Shown: in pieces, positions 27,512-35,907 of the stretch | How the letters are laid out: every line of letters starts with the position of its first letter | Numbering within the stretch: position 1 is the first letter of the stretch | DNA from: Halosaccharopolyspora lacisalsi | Lineage (GTDB): Bacteria > Actinomycetota > Actinomycetes > Mycobacteriales > Pseudonocardiaceae | Assembly: GCF_014137975.1 (NCBI RefSeq) | Contig: NZ_JACGWZ010000002.1 | Span: 62,001-126,000, forward strand | Length of the DNA stretch: 64,000 bases | Reading direction: 5' to 3' | The notes under the pieces: model-generated | What the model was told of the DNA's origin: nothing | Databases searched by the model: none | Seen by the model: the letters and a program-made list of their open reading frames with translations, nothing else | Made by a program: the position numbers and the translations under genes

Positions 27512-29599
27512 TCACACCTCCGACTTCTGCGGGTCGCCGGACGGCGTGCGCACGTCCGCGGGCACGTCCGCTCCGGCGCCCGGGTAGAGCAGGCAGGCCG
27601 CCTGCTGCTCCGGACCGACCGTGGTCAGTTCGGGATCGACCTTCGTGCAGTGGTCCATCGCGTAGGCGCAGCGGTCCGCGAACCGGCACCCGGTCGGTGG
27701 TTCGACAAGATTCGGCGGGTAGCCGCCGACCGAGTGCAGCTCGGTGGTGTTCAACGAGATGGTCGATGCCACCAACCCACGGGTGTAGGGGTGCTTCGGG
27801 TCGTTGAAGATCTGGTCAACCGGGCCCATTTCCACGATCCGGCCCGCATACATCACCGCAACCCGGTCGCAGGCTTCGGCGACGACGCCGAGATTGTGGG
27901 TGATGAGCAGGATGCCGACGTTTTCCTCGCTGCGCAGCCGTTCCAGAAGGGACAGAATCTGCGATTCCACGATGACGTCGAGCGCGGTGGTCGGCTCGTC
28001 CGCGACGATCGTGCGCGGGGTGAGCACGATCGCCATGGCCAACATGACCCGCTGGCGCATCCCACCGGAGAACTCGTGCGGATAGTTGTCGACCCTGGTC
28101 GGCGGGATCCCGACCTGCATCAGCGCGTCTCTGGCCATGGTGCGCGCCCGCTGCCGCGACGTCTTCGGCTGATGGGTGCGGATCATCTCAACGAAGTGGT
28201 CGGACACCCGCATGAGCGGGTTGAGCCGGGTCATCGGCTCCTGGAACATCAACGAGATGCCCTCGCCACGCATCTTGCGCACGGTGGACTCGGGAGCGTT
28301 GACGATGTCGCGGTCGTCGATCTCGACCTCGCCTTGCACCACGCCGCCGGGCGGCATGAGCCGCAGCATGGCGCGGCCCATCGAGGACTTCCCGCTGCCG
28401 GACTCACCGACAAGGCCGACGCACTCACCCGCCCGTAGGTTCAGGTCGACTCCGTCTACGGCCCACAACGGACCGTCCGAGGTCCGGTAGCCGACCCGCA
28501 GATCGCGGATCTTCGCGGCCAGCTTCTCCTGGGCCGCACCCCTTACCGCATCGGCGGAACGGGTCACTCCGCCATCGCCGTTCTTGCGCCGCGAGCGCGG
28601 CATGCCCGCGATCTTCCGGCCTGCCTTGCCGCGAGTGCGCAGCAGGGGGTTGACGACGTCGTTGAGGCCCTCCCCGACCAGGGTCAGGGCGGTCACCAAC
28701 AGCACAATCGCCATACCGGGCCAGAACGCGGTCCACCAGATGCCCGCCGCGACGTCGTTGGTGGCCTTAGCGATGTCCAGGCCCCACTCCGGTATCGGGT
28801 ACGGCACGCCGTAGCCGAGGAAGCCCAGCGCTGCCAGCACGAGGATGGAGTCGGCGGCATTCAGCGTGAGGATGACCGGAACGGTCTGCACCACGTTGAA
28901 GAAGATGTAGCGCCCGACGATCGTCCGGTCCTTCGCGCCGAACGACCGCGCCGCCTCGACGAACGGTTCCTGCTTCACCGAGAACGTGTGATTGCGCACC
29001 ACCCGGTAATACTGCGGGATATAGACGACGGCGACCGCGGCCGCGGCGGAGAACACGCCCTGGGTCAGGATCGAACCGAGGACGAAACCCACGATGATCG
29101 CCATCACCAGCGAGGGGAACGCGTACACCGAGTCCATGACCGTGACCAGCGCCCGGTCGAACTTCCCGCCGCGGTAACCGCTGTAGAGTCCGAGCGTGAC
29201 GCCTACGAGCATCGCTATCGACACTGCGATCGCCATCACCACGAACGCGAGGCTGGCCGCGTCGATGATCCTGGCCAGCACGTCGAACCCGTCCCTGGTG
29301 GTACCGAACGGGTGCTCGACCGACGGTGGGGCCAGCGCCGGGAACTTCACGAACTCGCCGGGCGCGACCTCCTTGCGGTACTGCGTGCCGCTGTAGGGAT
29401 ACAGCAGCGGAGCCACGAAGGCGACGAGCAGGAAGAACACAACCACGCCGAGGCCGCTGAAGATGAGCCCTCGGGAGATCCGGCTGGTCTGTCGGAACGG
29501 CCGGTATATGTGCTGCAACCGTTTCTTCAACGGGGTGCGCGAGTTGACCGCCGCGGAATGGGCGTCGGCAGGTGCCTCGCTGCCGTGCACAGTTGACAT
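27512..29599 (-). CDS. Fused ABC transporter permease and ATP-binding protein (DppC-DppD fusion)
   Basis: A 695-residue protein. The N-terminal half is a DppC/OppC permease: TM1 at about 45-67, FGTTRDGFDVLARII, and the EAA loop EPFVEAARSFGAKDRTIVGRY. After a linker rich in Arg/Gly the C-terminal half (from about residue 365) is a DppD ATPase: Walker [19 protein letters not shown], signature FSGGMRQRVMLAMAI, Walker B IVADEPTTALDVIVES, tail KHPYTRGLVAS and TGCRFADRCAYAMDHC. The frame is continuous with no internal stop. Permease and ATPase are normally separate, so this is a natural fusion within a complete dpp-type operon. Confidence 0.9.
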   Translation of the reverse strand: MSTVHGSEAPADAHSAAVNSRTPLKKRLQHIYRPFRQTSRISRGLIFSGLGVVVFFLLVAFVAPLLYPYSGTQYRKEVAPGEFVKFPALAPPSVEHPFGTTRDGFDVLARIIDAASLAFVVMAIAVSIAMLVGVTLGLYSGYRGGKFDRALVTVMDSVYAFPSLVMAIIVGFVLGSILTQGVFSAAAAVAVVYIPQYYRVVRNHTFSVKQEPFVEAARSFGAKDRTIVGRYIFFNVVQTVPVILTLNAADSILVLAALGFLGYGVPYPIPEWGLDIAKATNDVAAGIWWTAFWPGMAIVLLVTALTLVGEGLNDVVNPLLRTRGKAGRKIAGMPRSRRKNGDGGVTRSADAVRGAAQEKLAAKIRDLRVGYRTSDGPLWAVDGVDLNLRAGECVGLVGESGSGKSSMGRAMLRLMPPGGVVQGEVEIDDRDIVNAPESTVRKMRGEGISLMFQEPMTRLNPLMRVSDHFVEMIRTHQPKTSRQRARTMARDALMQVGIPPTRVDNYPHEFSGGMRQRVMLAMAIVLTPRTIVADEPTTALDVIVESQILSLLERLRSEENVGILLITHNLGVVAEACDRVAVMYAGRIVEMGPVDQIFNDPKHPYTRGLVASTISLNTTELHSVGGYPPNLVEPPTGCRFADRCAYAMDHCTKVDPELTTVGPEQQAACLLYPGAGADVPADVRTPSGDPQKSEV

Positions 29600-29612
29600 T
29601 TTGATGATCCTC

Positions 29613-30629
29613 TTAGTAGCGCACCCGGGGATCGATGATCCCGGTGATGATGTCGATCAGCAGCGATACGCCCACGACCACCAGCGCGATGAACGTGACG
29701 ATGCCCTGCACCGCCGCGTAGTCCCGTGTACCGACGAAGTCGATGAGTTCGCGTGCGAGTCCCGGCCAGCTGAAGGTCGTCTCGGTCAGCGCGGCGTAAC
29801 CCAGCATCAGCGCGAACTGCAGGCCCACGATCGTGATGATCGGGATGAGTGCCGTCTTGAACGCGTGCCGGAACAGCACGTTGCGTTCCGGAAGCCCCCG
29901 CCCGCGCGCCGCCTCGACGTAGTCGGAGCGCAGGGTCTGCAGCATGTTCACCCGAACGAGCCGAATGAACACGCCGCCGATCAGCAAGCCCAGCGTGACG
30001 GCCGGCAGTATCAGGTGCAGCAGACTGCTCTGCAGCGCTTCCCAATCGCCGGTGATGATCGAGTCGAACACGTAGAAGCCGGTGATCTGTTCGGGCGCGT
30101 CGAAGCCTCCGGCACGGCCGCTGCTCGGCAACCAGCCCAGCTTCACCGAGAACAGCAGTTGGCCGAGCAGCGCCGTCCAGAAGACAGGCGCGGCGTAGAT
30201 GACGACACCGAACAGCCTGCCGCCGACGTCGAACGCGGTGTCGCGCAGCCTGCCCGCGATCGCGCCGACGACCACGCCGAGCGTGACCGCGATCAACATG
30301 CCCGCGGCGGCAAGCTCCAACGTAGCGGGCGCGGTTTCCAGAATGATCTCCACCACGCTGCGCGAGTCGGTCACCGGGTTACCGAAGTCGCCGGTGAGAG
30401 CCCCAGCAAGGTAGTTGAAGTATTGGACGTAGATCGGGTCGTTAAGTCCGAGCGTTTCCTGCCGCGCCGCGATCTCGGCAGGCGGCAACCGCCCACCGAG
30501 CGTGGCTGTCACCGGATCCCCTGGAGCCGCGTGCAACAGCAGGAACACCAGTGTCAGCAGGATGAACACACTCGGGACGGCGAGTAGTACCCGGGTGACC
30601 AGATAACGCCCCAGCGAACCAGTCTTCAC
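29613..30629 (-). CDS. Peptide-type ABC transporter permease (DppB/OppB)
   Basis: A 338-residue inner-membrane protein with about six helices. It begins LGRYLVTRVLLAVPSVFILL, contains the EAA-type loop SDYVEAARGRGLPERNVLFR, and ends TFIALVVVGVSLLIDIITGI with IDPRVRY, all typical of DppB. It forms the heterodimeric channel with the permease half of the downstream fusion. The spacing to the fusion gene is 13 bases, so they are co-transcribed. Confidence 0.92.
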   Translation of the reverse strand: MKTGSLGRYLVTRVLLAVPSVFILLTLVFLLLHAAPGDPVTATLGGRLPPAEIAARQETLGLNDPIYVQYFNYLAGALTGDFGNPVTDSRSVVEIILETAPATLELAAAGMLIAVTLGVVVGAIAGRLRDTAFDVGGRLFGVVIYAAPVFWTALLGQLLFSVKLGWLPSSGRAGGFDAPEQITGFYVFDSIITGDWEALQSSLLHLILPAVTLGLLIGGVFIRLVRVNMLQTLRSDYVEAARGRGLPERNVLFRHAFKTALIPIITIVGLQFALMLGYAALTETTFSWPGLARELIDFVGTRDYAAVQGIVTFIALVVVGVSLLIDIITGIIDPRVRY

Positions 30630-30729
30630 GCCAGTACAACCTTCCTCTCCACGCGCAGGCCCGTAGGGGTGACCCGGTCGGTCGAACCACCCCTACAAGC
30701 ACTACTGAAATCGATCTTCAGCGCTTGCG

Positions 30730-32358
30730 TCAGCCTTGATCTTTGTGGTGGATGGTGTAGTACCGGAAGACCTGGGAGGCGTCCATGGTCTTCTGCGCCC
30801 CCGTGATGTCGCTGCGCACGAAGGCCAGCGGGGTGTTCACCGCCAGCGGAACGATCGGCGCGTCCTCGGCGGTCAGCTGCTGGATCTTCGCGAAGGTCTG
30901 CGTGCGCGCCTGCGAGTCGATCGACTCGGCCGTTTGTTCCTGCTGGATCAGCTGATCCATTTTCGGATTGTCGTACATCCGCAGGAAGCTCTGCTCCGAG
31001 TGGTAGAACGGCTGGATGTAGTTGTCCGGGTCAAGGAAGTCCGGGTACCAGCCGAGCAGGTGCGCCGGGTACTGGCCGGTCGACCCCGGCACGTTGTTCG
31101 CGCTGAACTGCGCCCACGGCGCCTTCTTGATGTTCACCTCGAACATGCCGGTTTCCTCGAGCATCCGTGCGACCGTGCTCGCCAGCGACGACTCGGTGGC
31201 GCCGTAGTGGTTGGTGCCGAACCAGAGGTCAATGGTTACCTTCTTGTCGATGAAGTCGCTCGGCTTCTTACCCTCGTAGAGCTTCTTGAACGCAGGGACC
31301 GACACCTCGTCGAAGGTAGGCGGAACCATCGAGTACAGCGGCTTGCCTACACCGCCGTAGACCTCTTTGATGATCCGCTTACGGTCGATGGCCGCGGCGA
31401 CGGCCTTGCGGACGTTCTTTTTACCGAACGGCTCCAGATAGGGGTTGAGCACCAGATAGCGGATCGAGGCGCCCTTGCCCTTGATGATCTTGATCTCGTC
31501 GTTGTTCTTCAGTGACTCGCGCTGCTGCGGCGTCAGGTTGCGGAACGCCACGTCGATCTCGTCCGACTTCAGCGCGGCCAGCATCTGCGCGGGTTTGGCG
31601 AAGAACTTGACCAGCACCTTGTTGTTCTTCGGGGTCTTGCCGGAGTAGCCGTCCCACGCCTGAAGCGTGATCGACTCGCCCTGGCGGCGGTCCGCCAGTT
31701 TGTACGGCCCCGCGGACGCGAGTTCCTCGCTGACGTACTTCTCGAACTCTGAGGTGGGGGCGTCGTCCGGAATCTTCTTGCCCGGCGACTTGTACTTCCC
31801 GGAGGGAAGGATCGTCGCGACGTTGTAGGCCAGCTTGGAGGTGAAGGTGATGTCCGGCTTGCCGAGGCTGATCACGACCGTCTGCGGGTCCGGGGTCTCG
31901 ATCGTGTCGATGCCCTCGAGCAGGAACCCGGCACCCTCGGGGTGGTTAATCCAGCGTGCCCTGTTCAGCGAGAACTTGACGTCCTTGCTGGTGAGCTTGG
32001 AACCGTCCTGGAACTTGATGCCCTTCTTCAGGGTGAAGGTGTAGCTCGTGCCATCTTCGCTGATCTTCGGCGGTTTCGTCGTCAGGCTCGGGGAAGGCTT
32101 GGTCTCTCCGGGCTTGTAGCCGACCAGTGTGGAGCCGACATTGTCGATGATCGTGCCGCAGTAGTAGCTGTAGCACTTGGCTGGGTCGAGGCTGGGGACG
32201 GAGTCGGTCGTACCGACGATGATGCCTTCCTCACCACCGCCACCGGAGCCACTCCCGGCGCAGGCGCTGAGCGCCATGGTCAGGGCAGCGACGCTCGCGA
32301 CTCCCACTCGCCGAAACGATCGTCGCCCGATCGAGCTATGCACTCGCGTACTGGTCAT
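30730..32358 (-). CDS. Peptide-type ABC transporter substrate-binding lipoprotein (SBP_bac_5)
   Basis: A 542-residue exported lipoprotein. The signal peptide ends in the lipobox ALSAC with Cys33 as the lipid-attachment site. Family 5 binding-protein features are SLDPAKCYSYYCGTIIDNVG, TLKKGIKFQDGSKLTSKDVK and IRYLVLNPYLEPFGKKNVRK. It is the first gene of the operon (binding protein, DppB, DppC-D fusion, DppF). The ligand is not predictable; the family carries peptides, nickel, opines or sugars. The operon lies between the two integrase/att copies and is probably acquired cargo. Confidence 0.92.
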   Translation of the reverse strand: MTSTRVHSSIGRRSFRRVGVASVAALTMALSACAGSGSGGGGEEGIIVGTTDSVPSLDPAKCYSYYCGTIIDNVGSTLVGYKPGETKPSPSLTTKPPKISEDGTSYTFTLKKGIKFQDGSKLTSKDVKFSLNRARWINHPEGAGFLLEGIDTIETPDPQTVVISLGKPDITFTSKLAYNVATILPSGKYKSPGKKIPDDAPTSEFEKYVSEELASAGPYKLADRRQGESITLQAWDGYSGKTPKNNKVLVKFFAKPAQMLAALKSDEIDVAFRNLTPQQRESLKNNDEIKIIKGKGASIRYLVLNPYLEPFGKKNVRKAVAAAIDRKRIIKEVYGGVGKPLYSMVPPTFDEVSVPAFKKLYEGKKPSDFIDKKVTIDLWFGTNHYGATESSLASTVARMLEETGMFEVNIKKAPWAQFSANNVPGSTGQYPAHLLGWYPDFLDPDNYIQPFYHSEQSFLRMYDNPKMDQLIQQEQTAESIDSQARTQTFAKIQQLTAEDAPIVPLAVNTPLAFVRSDITGAQKTMDASQVFRYYTIHHKDQG

Positions 32359-32419
32359 TTACGCACCTCGGTGTGTGTCCAATTCCCGTGGAATGGAGCA
32401 CACCCTAAGGAAGAGATTT

Positions 32420-32463
32420 AGGTCACAGTTCACAATGCAGGTCACGATCTGACTACAAGTCAG
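32420..32463. promoter_or_regulatory. Repeat cluster upstream of the ABC operon
   Basis: AGGTCAC occurs at 32420-32426 and 32439-32445 as 19-bp-spaced direct repeats. Next to it CTGACT-aca-AGTCAG (32449-32463) is a perfect inverted repeat. They lie 62-105 bases upstream of the binding-protein start and are candidate operator elements. Confidence 0.3.
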
Positions 32464-32527
32464 ACGTGTCACCCCGTGGGTCTGGAGGCTTCAACGCTGG
32501 AAGGGATGAGGCCTCATGTCAGGGAGT

Positions 32528-32989
32528 TGTCCAACGTCACCAACACGACGCCGGTGTTTTCCGCGCCGACAACGAGGATCAGTCTGGACGGGGTCGGGCT
32601 GTCGGCTCGCGTCGTGGCGGCGTTGCGCAGGCAGGCCGAGCGCCAGGGCCGGCAGCGGCTGGCCGAGGGGGAGTTCCGTGATCAGGAACTCGTGTTCTGT
32701 CGCTCCAACGGTGAGCCGTTGCGGCCGGAGTACGTGCTGCGTTCACTTCCACCAGCTGACCGATGGGGCCGACTTGCCCCGGATTCGGGTGCACGCCCTG
32801 CGGTATCTCGTGGCGACGTTGATGATCGCCTCGAGGGTGCCGCTTGGGGTGGTGTTCAAGCCCATGCGGCACTCGGCCCCGTCGGTGACCGTCAACATCT
32901 ACGGGCACCTCGCTCGGCACACGGCGCACGAGGCTGTCGAGGCCATGGCCGCCACCCTCAACGCGGCCGAACAGGCTCGCGCCACATAG
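32528..32989 (+). pseudogene. Tyrosine integrase, truncated copy 2
   Basis: Only the catalytic-domain half is present. It starts at SNVTNTTPVFSAPTTRISLD, identical to copy 1 from 24814, and keeps the EFRDQELVFCRSNGEPLRPE segment missing from copy 1. It then shifts frame near 32745 and continues HQLTDGADLPRIRVHALRYL to VNIYGHLARHTAHE, with a stop at 32989. H-x-x-R, His and Tyr boxes remain but the first Arg box and N-terminus are absent. It lies immediately left of tRNA-Pro, as integrases of tRNA-targeting elements do. Confidence 0.8.
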
Positions 32990-33055
32990 TTCAAGCTTCG
33001 ACAGAACGGGATCGGATGCGATCACCGTGCGGCCACATCGTCCCGACATACGAAA

Positions 33056-33087
33056 CCAGCGGGTCTACCTTTCGGTAAACCCGCTGG
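33056..33087 (-). terminator. Hairpin terminator downstream of tRNA-Pro
   Basis: CCAGCGGGT and ACCCGCTGG form a 9-bp stem, with an inner ACC/GGT pairing, nine bases beyond the tRNA 3' end. The copy at 25247-25278 travelled with att-like site 2. Confidence 0.6.
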
Positions 33088-33095
33088 TCACAGCG

Positions 33096-33169
33096 TCGGG
33101 ACGGCGGGATTCGAACCCACGACCCCCTGACCCCCAGTCAGGTGCGCTACCAAACTGCGCCACGTCCCG
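33096..33169 (-). tRNA. tRNA-Pro (anticodon GGG)
   Basis: On the minus strand the acceptor CGGGACG pairs with CGTCCCG. The D-arm is GCGCAGTTTGGTAGCGC, the anticodon stem is CCTGA/TCAGG with loop CTGGGGG giving anticodon GGG, and the T-arm is GTGGGTTCGAATCCCGC. The discriminator is A and no CCA is encoded. Its 3' end is the apparent attachment site for the elements to the left. Confidence 0.95.
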
Positions 33170-33262
33170 GTCGGTCGATCACGTCTGTTGACGTTGTGCG
33201 ATCAGTTTACAATATCGGTTCACCGGCGCTGTGCACCGGGGGTGGTTTCCCCGACTCGCTGG

Positions 33263-33892
33263 TTATCCGCGCCCCTGAACTGCGGGAACGTCGGAAATCG
33301 TCACCTGCGGGCGGTAGCCGCGAGCGGTGTAGCGCTCGTGGAGCTCGTCCGCCGCCTTGTCGAGCTCGTCGGAGAGCGCGAAGTTCCCCGGTTCCTCGAC
33401 CGGCTTCCAGCGGCGACCGCTGCCGACCTCCACGCCCCAGGCCCACATGCCGTGGTGGTGCGAGTCGGTGCGGTGTCGGGCGAGCTGCTGCCCGGCGTGA
33501 TCGCTGACGATCCATTCCCAGCCACCGTCCTCGGCCGGATACAGCCGGATGTCGCGGTAGGTGACCGTGGGTGTTTCGGAGGCGTTCATGAGCCAGCTCA
33601 GAGTGGCGGGAGGCTCCGCGGGCTTCTCTTCGGCAGCGGGATTCCGGGCGGATTTCCGGGGTGCCGCTTCGGTGGCGCCGTGCTGCTGTTCCCAGAACTC
33701 GTAGACGTCGCTGGGGTGCAGCGGGCTCCGATTGTGCCGGTAGTGATACAGCGCGGCCGCGCGAGCGGTGTCGTGATCGACCGGTTCGAGCAGCAGCTGC
33801 CAGGAGTCCACGTAGTCGGGGTCGATCCGGGGGTGATCGGGATCCATCCTGCGGACGAAACCCATCAGGTCGGCGGTTTCCTGCTGCTCCAT
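33263..33892 (-). CDS. Conserved actinobacterial hypothetical protein
   Basis: A 209-residue soluble protein of unknown function. The N-terminal part (LMGFVRRMDPDHPRIDPDYV with ALYHYRHNRSPLHPSDVYEF) resembles a small helical module. A charged Ala/Pro/Lys linker follows at about 75-100, and the C-terminal half is rich in Trp/His (YPAEDGGWEWIVSDHAGQQL, HHHGMWAWGVEVGSGRRW). It starts at an ATG at 33892 and has no close operon partners. It is the first apparently core gene beyond the tRNA-associated island. Confidence 0.6.
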   Translation of the reverse strand: MEQQETADLMGFVRRMDPDHPRIDPDYVDSWQLLLEPVDHDTARAAALYHYRHNRSPLHPSDVYEFWEQQHGATEAAPRKSARNPAAEEKPAEPPATLSWLMNASETPTVTYRDIRLYPAEDGGWEWIVSDHAGQQLARHRTDSHHHGMWAWGVEVGSGRRWKPVEEPGNFALSDELDKAADELHERYTARGYRPQVTISDVPAVQGRG

Positions 33893-34010
33893 GCGAACCT
33901 CCCGGGTCGTCCCTGCACCGCGCCCGTCGAGTTTACCGCTCCCGGTGCCGATTTCTGACCTGCGCCGACGCAGCGGGATCGTCGCGTCGGCGCAGGATTA
34001 TCCTGGGAGA

Positions 34011-34394
34011 ATGGGCACGCATCGACCGAACCCGTTGCAGTGGGTTTGGTACGCCTACGGCGGGAAGCTGCCGGACCACCTCGCCGAATGGGTCCTGCAC
34101 GACGTGACCTGCCGTACCTGGGTGCTGCGGCAGCTGGCTCGCGCGCTGATCCAGTTGACCCCGCTGTGCCTGGCGGTGCTGCTGTTGCCGGGGCCGCTGT
34201 GGATCCGCTTGTACGCGCTGACGCTGGGACTGCTGGTCGGCGTCTTCTACTCGCTCAGTGCCATGATCGAAACGGCCGAACACCGGGTCATCAAGCACGG
34301 TTACCCGCCGGGAATCGGCAAGGACACCCGTGAGATGCACAAGGACGTACGCCGCGCCACGCGCAACGCCGCCCGGCGGCGCGGGCAGGAGTGA
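34011..34394 (+). CDS. DUF5313-family membrane protein
   Basis: A 127-residue protein from the ATG at 34011; upstream in-frame sequence is low-complexity. It has the family opening HRPNPLQWVWYAYGGKLPDH and WVLHDVTCRTWVLRQLAR, two adjacent transmembrane helices (about 50-66 and 68-86), and a basic C-terminus (EMHKDVRRATRNAARRRG). The function of DUF5313 is unknown. It converges on the MocR gene, with one base between the stops. Confidence 0.75.
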   Translation: MGTHRPNPLQWVWYAYGGKLPDHLAEWVLHDVTCRTWVLRQLARALIQLTPLCLAVLLLPGPLWIRLYALTLGLLVGVFYSLSAMIETAEHRVIKHGYPPGIGKDTREMHKDVRRATRNAARRRGQE

Positions 34395-34395
34395 G

Positions 34396-35769
34396 TCACC
34401 GTCCGACCCGGTGCCTGTAGTGCCCCTGAACGCGAGTGGCCTCGGCGATGCTGTCGGCCAGCCACGGGGCGTGCTCGGTGCGCAGGGCTGCGGTGGTGAG
34501 ACGAACGTGCCCGCCGGTGTTCGCGCCCGGTGCGAGGAAGAAGGGTTGTCCGGGTGCCGCGCCGATGCCGTGGGAGGCCAGCAGCACCAGCGAGTCGCGT
34601 TCCTCCGGAACCTCGACCCAGACGTTGAACCCGTCCTCGCCGGTGGCCGCGACTCCTCGTCGATTCAGCGCCTCGACCACGGCGGCACGCCGGTGCGCGT
34701 AGGTCGTGCGCGCGCGCTCGACGGCCGCGACGCACTCCTGGTCGGTGAGCATGGTCGCCAGCAGTCGCTGGAGGAGTCGACTGGACCAGGCGGGCCCCAG
34801 ACTGCGCCGGGCGACCAGCTGCTCGACGAGCTCGGTCGGTCCACCCACCGCGGCCAGTCGCAGGTCCGGACCGTGCGACTTGGAGAAGCTGCGGACGTGC
34901 GCCGTCCGCTCGGGCGCGTACCGGGCGAGACTGACCTGCTCGGCGGTGGCGATCGCACCGACGTGATCGTCCTCGACGGCGATCGTGTCCGGTGACCGGC
35001 GAAGTATCTCGGCGAGCTCCTGCGCCCGCTCGGTGGTCATGCTCGTTCCCGTCGGGTTCTGCGCGCGAGGCTGGAGCAGCACCACGGCGGTGCGCCGGTG
35101 CAGTGCCCGGTGCAGGTCCTCGGGGAGGATGCCGCTCTCGTCCGCACCGACGCCGACCACGGTGGCGCCGAGCACTTCCAACAGGTCCAGCAGCGGGGGA
35201 AAGGTCGGGTTCTCCACGACCACCCGGTCACCGAAGTGCACCAGGTGCCGCAGCAGTCGGTCGACGGCGTCGAGCGAGCCGTCCACCACGGTGACGGCTT
35301 CGGGCTCCCACAGCGGGCGCCATGCTTCGCGAAGCAGGGTCTCCAGCTCGGGCAGTACCGGTGGGTCGAGGTAGCCCAGCGGTGTTTCACCACGACCGGG
35401 CAGGGCGGGAAGTCTCGGCAGCAGTTCCGGATCCGGCACTCCCGTCGACAGGTCGCGTTCGAGCCGGCCGGCGTCCCCGGCCAGTCGCCAGAACCGCGAC
35501 GGTCGTGCGGTCCCCGGTTGCTCGGCCACGAAGGAGCCGTTGCGTCCTTCGGTGCGGATCGCGCCGATCCGGCTCAGCCAGCGCCACGCCTCGTTGACCG
35601 TGGTCGGGCTCGTTCCCAGCGCCTCGGCCAGCTTGCGCACCGTCGGTAACCGGGTGCCCGGTGTGAGCTCACCCGCTCGGATCATGCGGTTGACGGCGGC
35701 GGCCACGCCCGTGGCGGAGCGTTCGGTGATGGCGGCCGCCATCACCGCCGCGGAGGGCTCCGGATCCAC
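34396..35769 (-). CDS. MocR-type (GntR + class I aminotransferase) regulator of the pyrimidine-degradation operon
   Basis: About 457 residues from a GTG at 35769 with AAGGAG upstream; the longer frame to 36267 runs antisense over the next operon and was not used. A GntR winged helix (MIRAGELTPGTRLPTVRKLA, TSPTTVNEAWRWLSRIGAIR) occupies residues 20-80. It is followed by a PLP-fold domain with NPTFPPLLDLLEVLG, LLQPRAQNPTG and VRSFSKSHGPDLRLAA (PLP lysine). MocR proteins sense PLP adducts with amines or amino acids. It is divergent from the amidase/aminotransferase/hydantoinase operon, which it presumably controls in response to beta-alanine or a related amine. Confidence 0.85.
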   Translation of the reverse strand: MDPEPSAAVMAAAITERSATGVAAAVNRMIRAGELTPGTRLPTVRKLAEALGTSPTTVNEAWRWLSRIGAIRTEGRNGSFVAEQPGTARPSRFWRLAGDAGRLERDLSTGVPDPELLPRLPALPGRGETPLGYLDPPVLPELETLLREAWRPLWEPEAVTVVDGSLDAVDRLLRHLVHFGDRVVVENPTFPPLLDLLEVLGATVVGVGADESGILPEDLHRALHRRTAVVLLQPRAQNPTGTSMTTERAQELAEILRRSPDTIAVEDDHVGAIATAEQVSLARYAPERTAHVRSFSKSHGPDLRLAAVGGPTELVEQLVARRSLGPAWSSRLLQRLLATMLTDQECVAAVERARTTYAHRRAAVVEALNRRGVAATGEDGFNVWVEVPEERDSLVLLASHGIGAAPGQPFFLAPGANTGGHVRLTTAALRTEHAPWLADSIAEATRVQGHYRHRVGR

Positions 35770-35801
35770 GATCGCGCTCCTTCCCACGATGAGGGCAGCA
35801 A

Positions 35802-35851
35802 TGTTCTGTAACAAAAGTTCTATTGCACCAGTATGGCCGGGGTCATATGTT
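35802..35851 (+). promoter_or_regulatory. Candidate promoter and operator of the hydantoin/pyrimidine operon
   Basis: TTGCAC (35823-35828), 17 bases and TATGTT (35846-35851) form a plausible promoter 56 bases before the amidase start. Just upstream are an inverted repeat TGTT-ctgt-AACA (35802-35813) and GTTCT direct repeats, candidate MocR binding sites between the divergent genes. Confidence 0.4.
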
Positions 35852-35907
35852 CGGTTTTCCGGGTGCTCGGACGGGGACCGGGCGGTGGACGACCGAAAGG
35901 ATCGGCG

